From Nonomuraea solani (GTDB lineage Bacteria > Actinomycetota > Actinomycetes > Streptosporangiales > Streptosporangiaceae), in NCBI RefSeq assembly GCF_900108335.1, contig NZ_FNVT01000015.1, forward strand, positions 62,001 through 126,000: a DNA stretch of 64,000 nucleotides, written 5' to 3'. The translations under genes were made by a program, and so were the position numbers. The notes under the pieces were generated by a model that saw only the letters and a program-made list of their open reading frames with translations, searched no databases and was not told the origin of the DNA. Below are positions 28,432-37,397 of this stretch, in pieces (the stretch's first letter is position 1; every line of letters begins with the position of its first letter).

Positions 28432-31400
28432 TCAGGTGAGGTAGGTGTGGAGACGGCGCGCCTCACGAACGAAGTTGTTCGACGCCCTGCGCCGCGCGAT
28501 CTCCGCCACACAGGGCACCGGCCCTCGTGCCCCGGCCCACTGAGCGGCGCGCAGGGCGAAGCCGAGACACTGGGTGTGCCTGCTGAGCACCTGCTCCCCC
28601 GGCCCCGGCAGGTACGCGGCCAGAAACCCCATCATGATCCGCCACACCTCCCGATGAGCGCCCAGCTTGGCGGCACTCTCCAACGTCTCGAACACGGGCC
28701 CCGTCTTGAGCGCCGTCCTCCGTACCAGTAACGCCAGTTGCCGCCCCAGTTGCTCGGCGTCGAGATCCCCGCGAGCCACCATGCCGACCACCGGCCGCGC
28801 CCGCTCCTCCGGCCACCGCGACCAGGCCCGGTCGGCCACGAAGTACGCCTGCACGAGCGCCACCCCCTCCCCCGGCGGCCCGCCCGCCAGAGCCAGCGCC
28901 TGCGCCTGGGCCGGCTCGACCTGCGGCCGCCGCCACCGCAGCAGCAGGTGCGGCACGAGGTGAAGCGCCACGGCCTCCCGATGGGACGGCATCACGTACG
29001 GCCACCACGACATGCAGGCGTCATGGTCCTCAAGGCGGTGCGCGGTGGGCCCGGACAACAACTCGTCGACGAGCGGCAGCCCGGTCGGCGTGGCCCGCAT
29101 CCTCGGCACCAGGTCATAGACATGCGCACCGGACACCTCGCGATCGTCGAGATACTCCCCCACCCACCCGACCTCGGCCCCACCCGACGTGTACGCCCTG
29201 CGCGACCCATCCGCACCCGACTTCGCAAGGCCACCTCGCCCAGAACCCGCCTCACCCATTCCAGAGGGGCCGAATCGACCAAGATCAGCCTCGAACGACC
29301 CCGAAACGCCAACTCGACCCGGGCCCGCCTGCTCCGGCTCCTGCTTCGGCACCGGCTCCTGCTCCGGCACCGACCCCGGAACCGGAACCGAAAGACCCTC
29401 TCGACCCGGATCCGCCTCGCCCGGCCCCGAGGAGCCACCTCGACCGAGATCCGCCTGACCCGAGCCCGGCAGACCGGCTCGGCGCGGATCCGCCTCGTTC
29501 GAGCCCGAAAAGGCGACACGACCGAGATCCGCCTGACCCGACCCCGGCAGACCGGCCCGGCGCGGATCCGCCTCGTTCGAGCCCGAAAGGGCAACACGAC
29601 CTCGACCTGCCGCACCCGCCCCTGAAAGACCGGCTCGGCCCGGATCCGCAACGGCGACATGACCGAGACCCGCCACATCCGCCCCCGAAACGCCGGCCCG
29701 GCCAGGGGCCGCCTGGGCTGGGCCCAGCAGGTACGCCCAGCCGATCTCTGAGACCGGGTCGGGTCGGCCGCCGTTCATCCATCGCGCCACCGCCCGCCCC
29801 GCCGCCGAGGTGAGGCGATTCGCCCGTGCGGCCACCTCCGGGGCGACCTCACGCGGCAACCGCAGCAACGCCTGCTGCAGATCGACCGGCAATGCCTCCA
29901 CTCCCAAGCGCTCGTACCCCGCCACCCGCTCGACCAGCTCACCCGCGTTCAGATGCCCGGTCCCTTCGGTGGGCTCGCTCAGCAGGTACGGCGGAAGCGT
30001 CCCGGCCTCGATCGCCTCGTACACCTCGGCCCACCGCCGCAACAGGAACAGGTGCACCACCGGCACCTCACCGGCCAGGGGCAATCGCGGCCCTCCTCGC
30101 CTGGGACGCCTCCCCGTCCCGAGCACCCCTCGCCCCCGCGCCTTCCTCCCGGCCCGGCCCACCGCACCGCCCGCCTCGGCCACAGCCCCAAGAGACCGCC
30201 GCACGACCCCGCCGGTGTTCACGCCGGTCGCTCCTCCGGCGATCGCTTTTGCGGCGGTCGCTCCTCCGGCGGTCGCCACGTGAGTCCCTTCCCCGATCAA
30301 CTTCTCTTCGGGTAAGGGGGTACGGGTCACGATGAGGCGGGCGATCTCATCCGACCACTGCCCGATGTGCGGCCACGGGCGTTCCAGGGCCTCGCCGGAC
30401 GTACGTTCCCGCGCCAGCCTGACCGCCAGTCCCTCCGGGTCGTGGGCGTGCAGACGTACGACCCCCGCCAGCCACAGTTCGGCCGCCACCCACCCTGTGC
30501 CGTTCGGGACGGTGCCCAGGTTTTCGGCCGCCAGAATCGGGGCGGGGAACGGGCCCGGCTCCCGGGGCGCGGGCAGCGGGGTAGGGGTGAAGGCGTCCGG
30601 GTCACGTTCGGCCTCACCGCCGAACACCGCGGCCAGCGTCTCACCGAACTCCTGTGGCAGGGCGCCGATCGCGTCCCTGAGGGCCTGTGCCCCGGGTGCG
30701 GTGAATCGTTTGGCGTGTTTGACCGCCATTCGTACCGCCCGTCCCTGTACGTCGGCGGACTCGCAGGCGAACGCGCTCCCCAGGGCGGGAGCCAGTGCGT
30801 CGAGGTCGATGGCGGGGTCACGGGCTGCCTCGTCGAGCCACGTGAGCCCGGCCGTCAGCAGCTTGCGCTCCCCTCGGAACAGCAGGGCCCGCAGCGCCTC
30901 CGTCACCTCGCCGGGGCCGAGCGCTTCGAGCCGCCGTACGTACCGCAGCACCGACTCCGCCACGGGCCCGGGCACGGTGGGCAGCAGCCGCAGGTAGGTG
31001 TGGCGGCGCTGGTACACCTCGTCGTGGGACGGGTCGAGCAGCTCGTGCAGGCGAACGAAGAAGCGCAGGTCGGCGGCGGGACCGCCACGCAGGAAACGTC
31101 CCAGGCAGCCGTCGAGCAGCAGGTCGCGGCTGATCCTGCCCTCGTGCGTGAGCTCGTCGAGGGCGGCCAGCCAGGCTCGGGAGGTGGGTGACGCGCTGCG
31201 CTCGTCCCGCAGCACGGCCCCGGCACCCTCCGCCTCGAACAGCCGTGGCAGGAGGTGGTCGAGCAACGGGTCCGTCCGCAGTTCCGCGACCGTGGGCGGG
31301 ACGCTCGCCCAGGCCACCACCAGCGGGTCGTGCTCGGGCGGGACGGCACCACTGCGGCGCAACATGGCCAGCGCGAGCGCGGCCGTCCCGTCGGGTCCGC

Positions 31401-33021
31401 GTCGCTTGCGCGGGGCGGGGGCAAGCGAAAGCGCAAGGCGAACGGCGAAGTCGACATGCCAGCCGATCGGCCGGTCCGCCAGCACCCGCTCCAGGGCGGT
31501 CATGGCACCGCCCTGACCGGTCGAGCCCGCCGTCGGGTCCTGACCGATCGGGCGATCCGGGTTGATCGGGCGATCCTGGCTGATCAGCCCAGTCCGCCGG
31601 TCCTCACCAATCGAACCGGGAGGCTGACCCTGGCCAAGCGAGCAATCCGAGCCGATTCGGCGGTCAGAGCCGGTCGAGCCGATCGGCTGATCCGGACCGG
31701 TCAGGCTGGTCGGCCGATCCGGGGTGGCCGAACCAGTCGGCCGGTCCTGGCTGCTGGTCAGGCCAGTCGGTCTGGTGGCACCGGCCGCCCGATCCGGGCC
31801 GCTCAGAACAGTCGGACCGGCCGGCCGATCCGGGGTGGTCGAACCGGTCGGCCGGTCCTGGCTGGTTTGGCTGGTTTGGAGGTCGCGTAGGTTGAGCCAG
31901 GCCACGACGGCTGCGGCGTCGCTGATGGTGCCGGCGCCGGCGACGCGCATGGGCTCGATCCAGCTCTCGCCGGGCTCCGGGTGGCGCGGTGGGTTCCAGG
32001 GGGCGTCCCAGCGCCAGCGTTCGTGGTCATAGACGGTACGGCCGGCGCGGGCGGCTTGGCGTACGTATTCGCGCCAGGTCGCCTCGGCCTTTCGCTCTGT
32101 TCTGGTCACCCGCTCCTGGCGTCTGAGCGCCGCCCGCCGTTCCGCCACCAGGAGGTGATCGGGCAGCGCGGCGGCCACCGCGCGGCGCTCCTCGTCATCG
32201 AGCGCCAGCACCCGGTCGGCCACCAGTTCGGGATCACCGGTGTCGATCGCCGCCACCACCATCTCCCACGCACCGGCGTCCGTCGTCCCCGGCACGCTCA
32301 CAGCGCCCGGCCCGGCCACGATCCCTGACACCGCCACGACCGCCGCACCGGGCTCTGCCTCCTGAACGACCTTCCCATCCGGAGCCGCCACATCTCCCGA
32401 GGCGAGCGCGGCTCCCACAGCGGGCACGGCCTCCTGAACGGCCCTCCCGCCCGGAGCCGCCACATCCCCCGAAGCGGGCACGGCCTCTGGAGCGGGCACT
32501 CCGCCGGGAGCCATCGCGCCTTCCAGAGCGGGGATCCCTTCCGAGGCGGTCACACCTTGCGAAGTGAGGATTCCTTCCGGGGCCGTCACACCTTGCGGAG
32601 TGGGCACGGCCCCCGGAGCGGGTGCCTCTGCCAGGGTGGTCGCACCTTCCGTAAGGGCGGGCGCCCCTCCCTGCCCGGGCACAGCCCCCGGAGTAGGTGC
32701 CCCTCCCAGGGTGGTCGCACCTCCCGTAGCGACGAGCGGCCTTCCCGACCTGGGCACAGCCCCCGGAGTGGGCGTTTCGCTCGGGGGCGGCGAACTCCCC
32801 ACGACGGGTTCGCTCCCCGGAACGAACGTCGCTCCCGAAGCGGGCACCAGGTCCGGAGCGGCTGCCAGGTCCGGCGTGGGCGCTAGGTCCGAGGTGGGTG
32901 CGGTCGCGGAGGTGAGCGGGATGCCCGGAGATGAGGTGGGCGCCACGTCGGGGGTGAGTGCGGTCGCCGGAGTGAGCGGGGCGCCCGGAGAGGGGGTGAT
33001 CAGGCCGTCTGGCGTGGTCAT
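28432..33021 (-). CDS. Large DUF6493-like protein with three low-complexity repeat blocks
   Basis: 1529 residues from the ATG at 33019-33021, which overlaps the stop of the SWIM gene (ATGA). Conserved-looking parts are residues ~248-380 (AWEMVVAAIDTGDPELVADR), ~505-1095 (helical repeat-like, with ALERVLADRPIGWHVDFAVRLAL) and ~1285-1529 (PLVDELLSGPTAHRLEDHDACMSWWPYVMPSHREA). These fit the actinobacterial DUF6493 family, usually encoded next to SWIM proteins and around 900 residues long. Three blocks inflate it here: an Ala/Pro/Gly/Thr block (1-247), a DRPxGST-type block (~380-507) and a 13-residue tandem repeat (~1100-1285). No catalytic motif is evident. Function unknown. The family assignment is moderately sure and the gene itself is firm. 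Confidence 0.75.
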   Translation of the reverse strand: MTTPDGLITPSPGAPLTPATALTPDVAPTSSPGIPLTSATAPTSDLAPTPDLAAAPDLVPASGATFVPGSEPVVGSSPPPSETPTPGAVPRSGRPLVATGGATTLGGAPTPGAVPGQGGAPALTEGATTLAEAPAPGAVPTPQGVTAPEGILTSQGVTASEGIPALEGAMAPGGVPAPEAVPASGDVAAPGGRAVQEAVPAVGAALASGDVAAPDGKVVQEAEPGAAVVAVSGIVAGPGAVSVPGTTDAGAWEMVVAAIDTGDPELVADRVLALDDEERRAVAAALPDHLLVAERRAALRRQERVTRTERKAEATWREYVRQAARAGRTVYDHERWRWDAPWNPPRHPEPGESWIEPMRVAGAGTISDAAAVVAWLNLRDLQTSQTSQDRPTGSTTPDRPAGPTVLSGPDRAAGATRPTGLTSSQDRPTGSATPDRPTSLTGPDQPIGSTGSDRRIGSDCSLGQGQPPGSIGEDRRTGLISQDRPINPDRPIGQDPTAGSTGQGGAMTALERVLADRPIGWHVDFAVRLALSLAPAPRKRRGPDGTAALALAMLRRSGAVPPEHDPLVVAWASVPPTVAELRTDPLLDHLLPRLFEAEGAGAVLRDERSASPTSRAWLAALDELTHEGRISRDLLLDGCLGRFLRGGPAADLRFFVRLHELLDPSHDEVYQRRHTYLRLLPTVPGPVAESVLRYVRRLEALGPGEVTEALRALLFRGERKLLTAGLTWLDEAARDPAIDLDALAPALGSAFACESADVQGRAVRMAVKHAKRFTAPGAQALRDAIGALPQEFGETLAAVFGGEAERDPDAFTPTPLPAPREPGPFPAPILAAENLGTVPNGTGWVAAELWLAGVVRLHAHDPEGLAVRLARERTSGEALERPWPHIGQWSDEIARLIVTRTPLPEEKLIGEGTHVATAGGATAAKAIAGGATGVNTGGVVRRSLGAVAEAGGAVGRAGRKARGRGVLGTGRRPRRGGPRLPLAGEVPVVHLFLLRRWAEVYEAIEAGTLPPYLLSEPTEGTGHLNAGELVERVAGYERLGVEALPVDLQQALLRLPREVAPEVAARANRLTSAAGRAVARWMNGGRPDPVSEIGWAYLLGPAQAAPGRAGVSGADVAGLGHVAVADPGRAGLSGAGAAGRGRVALSGSNEADPRRAGLPGSGQADLGRVAFSGSNEADPRRAGLPGSGQADLGRGGSSGPGEADPGREGLSVPVPGSVPEQEPVPKQEPEQAGPGRVGVSGSFEADLGRFGPSGMGEAGSGRGGLAKSGADGSRRAYTSGGAEVGWVGEYLDDREVSGAHVYDLVPRMRATPTGLPLVDELLSGPTAHRLEDHDACMSWWPYVMPSHREAVALHLVPHLLLRWRRPQVEPAQAQALALAGGPPGEGVALVQAYFVADRAWSRWPEERARPVVGMVARGDLDAEQLGRQLALLVRRTALKTGPVFETLESAAKLGAHREVWRIMMGFLAAYLPGPGEQVLSRHTQCLGFALRAAQWAGARGPVPCVAEIARRRASNNFVREARRLHTYLT
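29446..29601. repeat. Two tandem 78-bp units inside the large repeat protein gene
   Basis: 29446-29523 and 29524-29601 are adjacent 78-base copies with only about four differences. Each is made of two diverged 39-base halves encoding 13 residues (minus strand, types ADLGRVAFSGSNE and ADPRRAGLPGSGQ). The same 13-residue pattern, with A-D-x-G-R near the start and S-G near position 9, continues more loosely over about 29170-29720. Confidence 0.9.
31500..31880. repeat. Degenerate DRPxGST-coding repeats
   Basis: On the minus strand this stretch encodes many short units such as QDRPTGST, TPDRPAGP, SQDRPTGSA, TPDRPTSLT and GPDQPIGSTGSDRRIG. Units are in frame with a loose period of 8-13 residues. 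On the plus strand the hallmark is recurring ggccgatccgg/ggccggtcctgg. It forms a disordered linker within the large protein. Confidence 0.8.
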
Positions 33022-34373
33022 GGGGCTGCCTGCGCGGTGGTGGCCGTCGGTGCGTCCGTGGTGACGCGGGCGGCGATTCGGGCGGCCAGGACGTGCTTGC
33101 ACGGCCCCCGCGAGCCCCGGTGGTCGAACCACCACGGGCACGTGCACTCCCCCGCCGACACCCGGACCCGCCGCACCCCGCCGTCCGTCGTGACCTCGGC
33201 CTCGTCGGTGGGCAGGAGGCGGACGGCGCCCGAGTCGACCAGGCGGCGGGCCGAGGTGAGGCGGGGGTTGAGTTCGGCGACCTGCTCCTTGTCGTACGGC
33301 AGCTCCCGGTGGAAGTGGGCCGCCTCGTGCAGGTCGTAGCCGACGCGGCCGGCGGTGCCGAGCTGGGTGAGGGCCGCGCGTACGCGGTCGAGGGGCAGGC
33401 CGGCGCGGTCGGCGAGGAGGCCCAGCTCGACGGTGGGTTCGAAGTTGAGGAGCATGCCCACCACGTCGGCGTCGGCGGCGGCCTCGTCGGTGGACAGGTC
33501 GTCGAGGACGGCGCCCTCGCCGGAGAAGCCGCGCCACGGCTCGGGCGAGATGGCCAGGGTGTAGCGCATGCCGGGCAGCTCCAGCTCCCACGCGCTGGCG
33601 GTGGAGGAGCCGTCGGCGGGGCCGTACACGCGCAGGGCCTTGGCGAACCTGAGCAGGGGCAGCAGCGTGGCCACCCGGCCGGTGCCGGACAGGCAGACGC
33701 CGCCCCGGACGGGGGCGGAGGAGACGCGGAGGTCGCGGCCGGAGGGGACGGCCCAGACGGTGGAGCGGGCGCCGCGGGGCAGGGAGCGCAGGAAGCGTAC
33801 GGCGTGCGGGCCGGTCAGCTCGGCGCGCAGGTCCCAGGCGGCGGCGATCACCTGGACCTCCGCGAAGCCGCGCAGCCACCGCGACGGCAGCGGCACCTTC
33901 TTCTCCACCACCGCCCCGTCGAGCGTGGTCACCGTCAGCTCGTCGGGCCCGACCCCGAGGTGGAGCGGGTCCCGGCCGCCCACCCTGGCCAGCGACTCGC
34001 GCAGCGGCCCGTTGACGTCGACGTTGGTGGTGCCCCGGTCGAGCACGTCGCCTTCGAGCTCCAGCACGTCGAGCCGGGCGTAGACGCCGCCGCACGCCGA
34101 GAACGACTCGAACCGCAGTCTTCCGCCGTCACACGTCACCACCGGGTCGCGGGTCCAGCCGGGACGGGGCTGGTGGTAGCGGGTGAGCGCCACGTCGGCC
34201 ACGGCCAGCAGCCCGGCGGCGGCGGGCGCGGCCTGGGTGAGCAGGCCGCTGAAGAACCTGGGGTGGGCCTGCGGGCCGGCCAACGCCGTGCCACCGGAGG
34301 TCGAGAGGCCGAGCCTGCCGTCGGTGAGTGTGGAGTGGCCGGCGTAGGCGTAGGACTGGATCGCTTGGGTCAT
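33018..34373 (-). CDS. SWIM zinc-finger family protein
   Basis: 451 residues from the ATG at 34371-34373 (MTQAIQSYAYAGHSTLTDGR). Near the C-terminus VSAGECTCPWWFDHRGSRGPCKHVLAARI supplies the CxC...CxH SWIM zinc finger, a fold that binds DNA or protein. The N-terminal ~400 residues have the mixed-strand layout of actinobacterial SWIM proteins that sit beside DUF6493 or MoxR/VWA genes. tatcgt ends seven bases from the ATG, so transcription is probably leaderless. Coupled by a four-base overlap to the large downstream gene. No MoxR ATPase or VWA gene lies in the window. Confidence 0.88.
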   Translation of the reverse strand: MTQAIQSYAYAGHSTLTDGRLGLSTSGGTALAGPQAHPRFFSGLLTQAAPAAAGLLAVADVALTRYHQPRPGWTRDPVVTCDGGRLRFESFSACGGVYARLDVLELEGDVLDRGTTNVDVNGPLRESLARVGGRDPLHLGVGPDELTVTTLDGAVVEKKVPLPSRWLRGFAEVQVIAAAWDLRAELTGPHAVRFLRSLPRGARSTVWAVPSGRDLRVSSAPVRGGVCLSGTGRVATLLPLLRFAKALRVYGPADGSSTASAWELELPGMRYTLAISPEPWRGFSGEGAVLDDLSTDEAAADADVVGMLLNFEPTVELGLLADRAGLPLDRVRAALTQLGTAGRVGYDLHEAAHFHRELPYDKEQVAELNPRLTSARRLVDSGAVRLLPTDEAEVTTDGGVRRVRVSAGECTCPWWFDHRGSRGPCKHVLAARIAARVTTDAPTATTAQAAP

Positions 34374-34429
34374 GTCCCGAACGATAGAGATGATCACTGA
34401 CACAATCGGGCCGGTACGTAAACCATCCG

Positions 34430-35536
34430 ATGTGCGACACAGTGTGCGAAAGCACAATGTGTTCGGTGCTCACCGTTGATCTGGCTCGCGTCGCCTTCGC
34501 CCGCTTCGCCGTCCCAGACCCGACCGCACCAGAGCGTACAAGGACAGGCGCGGACGTGTGGACCGGCGAGGAGTGCCAGATCGGCTTCGCGGCCACCCAG
34601 ATCGTGCCGTCGTGGACCGCGCGCACCCCGCCAGGCTCCTGGATCGAGATCGAGGTGAGGGCCAGGACCGCGCAGGGCCGTCTCACCAAGTGGTACGTCA
34701 TGGGCCGCTGGTCCGAGCACGGCGATCCGCGCACCTCGGTGCCCGGCCAGGGTGACGAGGACGGGGACGTGGCGGTGGACACGTTCGTGGCCAGGCGGCC
34801 GGTGGTGGCGTACCAGGTGCGGGTGAGCCGGCACGGCGGCGGCGCCCGGGTGACCGGGCTGGGCGTGATGGCCTCGGCGCTGCCCAGGACGCCGGTGGTG
34901 CCGAGCGCCGCCGGCGTGGCCGAGCCGGTGGAGCTGGCGGTGCCGCGGCACTCGCAGCACGAGCACGCCGGGCACCACACGCGCTACGACGGCGGGGGCG
35001 CCAACTGGTGCAGCCCCGCCTCGGTGGCCATGGTGCTCGGCTTCTGGGGACGCGGGCCGGACCCGGGCGAGCTGGACTGGGTGGGGGACGGCGACCCGGC
35101 GCCGGTCGTGGACCACGCGGCGGCCGGCACGTACGACGACAGCTACCAGGGCACCGGCAACTGGCCGTTCAACGTGGCCTACGCGGGCCGGTACGGGCTG
35201 GCCGGGTTCGTCACGCGGCTGCGATCGGCGACGGAGCTGGAGGCGTTCGTCAGGGCGGGCATCCCGGTGATCACCTCGCAGTCGTTCAAGACCCACGAGC
35301 TGCCCGGCTCCTGCTACACCACGAACGGCCACATCCTGGTCGTGACCGGCTTCACGGCCGAGGGCGACGTCGTGGTGAACGACCCGGCCGCCCCGTGCGA
35401 CGCCGAGGTCCGCCGGGTCTATCCGCGGGCGGCGTTCGAGCACGTGTGGCTCAGGAGTTCGGGCAGCGGCGGCATCGTGTACGTCCTCCACCCACCAGAG
35501 ACCCCCCTTCCTCCCTGTACCAACGGCAATTGGTGA
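34430..35536 (+). CDS. C39-family (papain-like) peptidase domain protein
   Basis: 368 residues if started at the ATG at 34430; ATG 34457 and GTG 34466 are in-frame alternatives that would begin closer to MLTVDLARVAFARF. Residues ~20-160 form a beta-rich N-terminal domain (WIEIEVRARTAQGRLTKWYVMGRW). Residues ~170-360 are a Peptidase_C39_2 domain with Cys194 in ANWCSPASVAMVLGFW, His301 in GHILVVTGF and Asp318 in VVNDPAAP forming the catalytic triad. No signal peptide or ABC transporter is attached, so it is probably a free-standing cytosolic hydrolase. It heads an operon with S9 and M20 peptidase genes, the next start being four bases after its stop. Confidence 0.83.
   Translation: MCDTVCESTMCSVLTVDLARVAFARFAVPDPTAPERTRTGADVWTGEECQIGFAATQIVPSWTARTPPGSWIEIEVRARTAQGRLTKWYVMGRWSEHGDPRTSVPGQGDEDGDVAVDTFVARRPVVAYQVRVSRHGGGARVTGLGVMASALPRTPVVPSAAGVAEPVELAVPRHSQHEHAGHHTRYDGGGANWCSPASVAMVLGFWGRGPDPGELDWVGDGDPAPVVDHAAAGTYDDSYQGTGNWPFNVAYAGRYGLAGFVTRLRSATELEAFVRAGIPVITSQSFKTHELPGSCYTTNGHILVVTGFTAEGDVVVNDPAAPCDAEVRRVYPRAAFEHVWLRSSGSGGIVYVLHPPETPLPPCTNGNW
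34437..34462. promoter_or_regulatory. Inverted repeat at the start of the peptidase operon
   Basis: acacagtgtgc (34437-34447) and gcacaatgtgt (34452-34462) are inverted repeats with one mismatched position, around a gaaa loop. The second arm contains an in-frame ATG (34457). It could be an operator between the divergent SWIM and peptidase genes or an mRNA hairpin at the translation start. Confidence 0.45.
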
Positions 35537-35540
35537 GTTG

Positions 35541-37397
35541 ATGAGCATTCGACCGATCGACGTGGCCCATACCGATGGTGGCCCCCAGTGGGTGGAGGCG
35601 GTGGCCACGCCCTCCGGAGTCGAGGTCTGGTGGGACGAGCCGCGCCCGCACGAGGGCGGCCGGCGCTGTGTGGTGCGCCGCCTGCCGGACGGCTCCCGCG
35701 TCGACGTCCTGCCCATGGGCTGGAACGCGCGCAACCGGCTCGTCGAGTACGGCGGCCGCTCCTGGCGCCCGCTGCCCGGCGGCGGCCTGGTGTTCACGAA
35801 CTGGGCCGACCAGCGCCTCTACCGCCTCGACGGCACCGAGCCGGCGCCCCTCACCCCAGAGGGCCCGTCCCGCTACGGCGACCTCTACCTGCCGCCCGGC
35901 CGCGACGAGGTGTGGGCGGTCAGGGAGACCGGCGACGTACGGGACCTGGTGGCGGTGCCGCTCACCGGAGGTCCGCTCAGGGTCATCGCCAAAGCCCAAC
36001 ATTTCCTGATAAATCCGAGAATCTCCCCAGACGGCCATCATGTCGCCTGGATCGGCTGGGACCACCCCAACATGCCCTGGGACGGCACCGAGCTGTGCGT
36101 GGCCCCCCTCCAGGACGACGGCACGGCGGGCGGGCACCGCGTGGTCGCGGGCGGCCCCGAGGAGTCGGTCACCCAGGCCGAATGGCGCGACGGCACGAGC
36201 CTGTACGCGGTCACTGACCCCAGCGGCTGGTGGAACGTGCACCTCGTCCCCCTGGACGGCTCCCCCGCCCGCAACCTCACCCCGATCGAGCAGGAGTTCG
36301 GCGCCGCCGTCTGGAAACCGGGCCTGACCACGTTCGCGGTCGCCGAAGACGGCAGGCTGGCCGTCGTCTACGGCACCGCCGACCACCGCCGCCTGGGCGT
36401 CCTCGACCCCGCGACGGGCGAGCTGCGGGAGCTGGGCGGCGCGGCCACCCACTGGTCGTCGACCGTGTCGGTGGCGGGCGGCAAGGTGGCGGGCGTGGGG
36501 GCGACGCCGTACACGCCGCTGGAGGTCACCCTCGCCGACCTCGGCGACGGCGCGCACGAGGTGGCGTCACCGCGCAAGCCGCTGCCCGACCGCGCCCTGC
36601 TGCCCACGCCCGAGGCCGTGACCATCGAGGGCGTGCGCGCGCACCTGTATCCCGCGATGAACGCCCAGGGGCCGGGCCCGTACGTGATCTTCGTGCACGG
36701 CGGCCCGACCGGGAACCTGCCGATCGTGCTCGACCTGGAGATCGCGTACTTCACCAGCCGCGGCATCGGCGTGGCGGTGGTGAACTACGGCGGGTCGACC
36801 GGCTACGGCCGCGCCTACCGTGAGCGGCTGCGCCACCAGTGGGGCGTGGTGGACGTGCACGACTGCGCCCGGGTGGCCCGCGGCCTGGTCGAGCTGGGCC
36901 GGGCCGACGCCGCCAAGCTCGCCATCCGCGGCGGCAGCGCGGGCGGCTGGACCACGGTGGCGGCCCTGGTGCACAGTGACGTGTTCGCGGGCGGGGTCGC
37001 GCACTACGCGATCACCGACCCGGAGAGCTGGGCGGCCGAGACGCACGACTTCGAGTCCCGCTACCTGGACGGCCTGGTGGGCCCGCTGCCCGAGACGCGG
37101 CAGCGCTACACCGAGCGTTCGCCGCTGCTGAACGCCGCCCGCGCCTCGGGCCCGTGCCTCATGCTGCACGGCCTGGAGGACGCGATCGTGGACGTCGGCC
37201 AGGCCGAGCGGTTCACCGCCGAACTGGACAGGCACGGCAAGGAGTGGGCCCTGCTCACCTTCCCCGGCGAGCAGCACGGCTGGCGCAGGGAGGAGACCAT
37301 CGTCGCGGTGCTGGAGGCCGAGCTGGCCTTCTACGGGCTGATCTTCGACATGGAGACGCCCGAGGTGCCGCCGTTGACCCTGAAGGGGAGAGTGTGA
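35541..37397 (+). CDS. S9-family prolyl oligopeptidase-like peptidase
   Basis: 618 residues from the ATG at 35541, with GGTGAG upstream. An N-terminal beta-propeller (~20-360; repeated blades such as HVAWIGWDHPNMPWDGTELC) precedes an alpha/beta hydrolase (~370-618) with the nucleophile Ser466 in RGGSAGGWT, an Asp in the EDAIVDVGQ region and His579 in GEQHGWRRE. It likely removes dipeptides or acyl-amino acids from peptides in the cytosol. The gene ends in a four-base overlap (GTGA) with the M20 gene and starts four bases after the C39 gene, so the three peptidases are made together. Confidence 0.92.
   Translation: MSIRPIDVAHTDGGPQWVEAVATPSGVEVWWDEPRPHEGGRRCVVRRLPDGSRVDVLPMGWNARNRLVEYGGRSWRPLPGGGLVFTNWADQRLYRLDGTEPAPLTPEGPSRYGDLYLPPGRDEVWAVRETGDVRDLVAVPLTGGPLRVIAKAQHFLINPRISPDGHHVAWIGWDHPNMPWDGTELCVAPLQDDGTAGGHRVVAGGPEESVTQAEWRDGTSLYAVTDPSGWWNVHLVPLDGSPARNLTPIEQEFGAAVWKPGLTTFAVAEDGRLAVVYGTADHRRLGVLDPATGELRELGGAATHWSSTVSVAGGKVAGVGATPYTPLEVTLADLGDGAHEVASPRKPLPDRALLPTPEAVTIEGVRAHLYPAMNAQGPGPYVIFVHGGPTGNLPIVLDLEIAYFTSRGIGVAVVNYGGSTGYGRAYRERLRHQWGVVDVHDCARVARGLVELGRADAAKLAIRGGSAGGWTTVAALVHSDVFAGGVAHYAITDPESWAAETHDFESRYLDGLVGPLPETRQRYTERSPLLNAARASGPCLMLHGLEDAIVDVGQAERFTAELDRHGKEWALLTFPGEQHGWRREETIVAVLEAELAFYGLIFDMETPEVPPLTLKGRV

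Noticed and set aside
29170..29720. A CRISPR array (regularly repeated units)
   Set aside because: Units are contiguous, in frame, degenerate, without unique spacers and lie inside a coding sequence; no cas genes are present.
33018..34457. A MoxR-VWA-SWIM conflict system
   Set aside because: Only the SWIM protein and a DUF6493-like partner are present; no MoxR ATPase, VWA or DUF5682 gene is found in the window.
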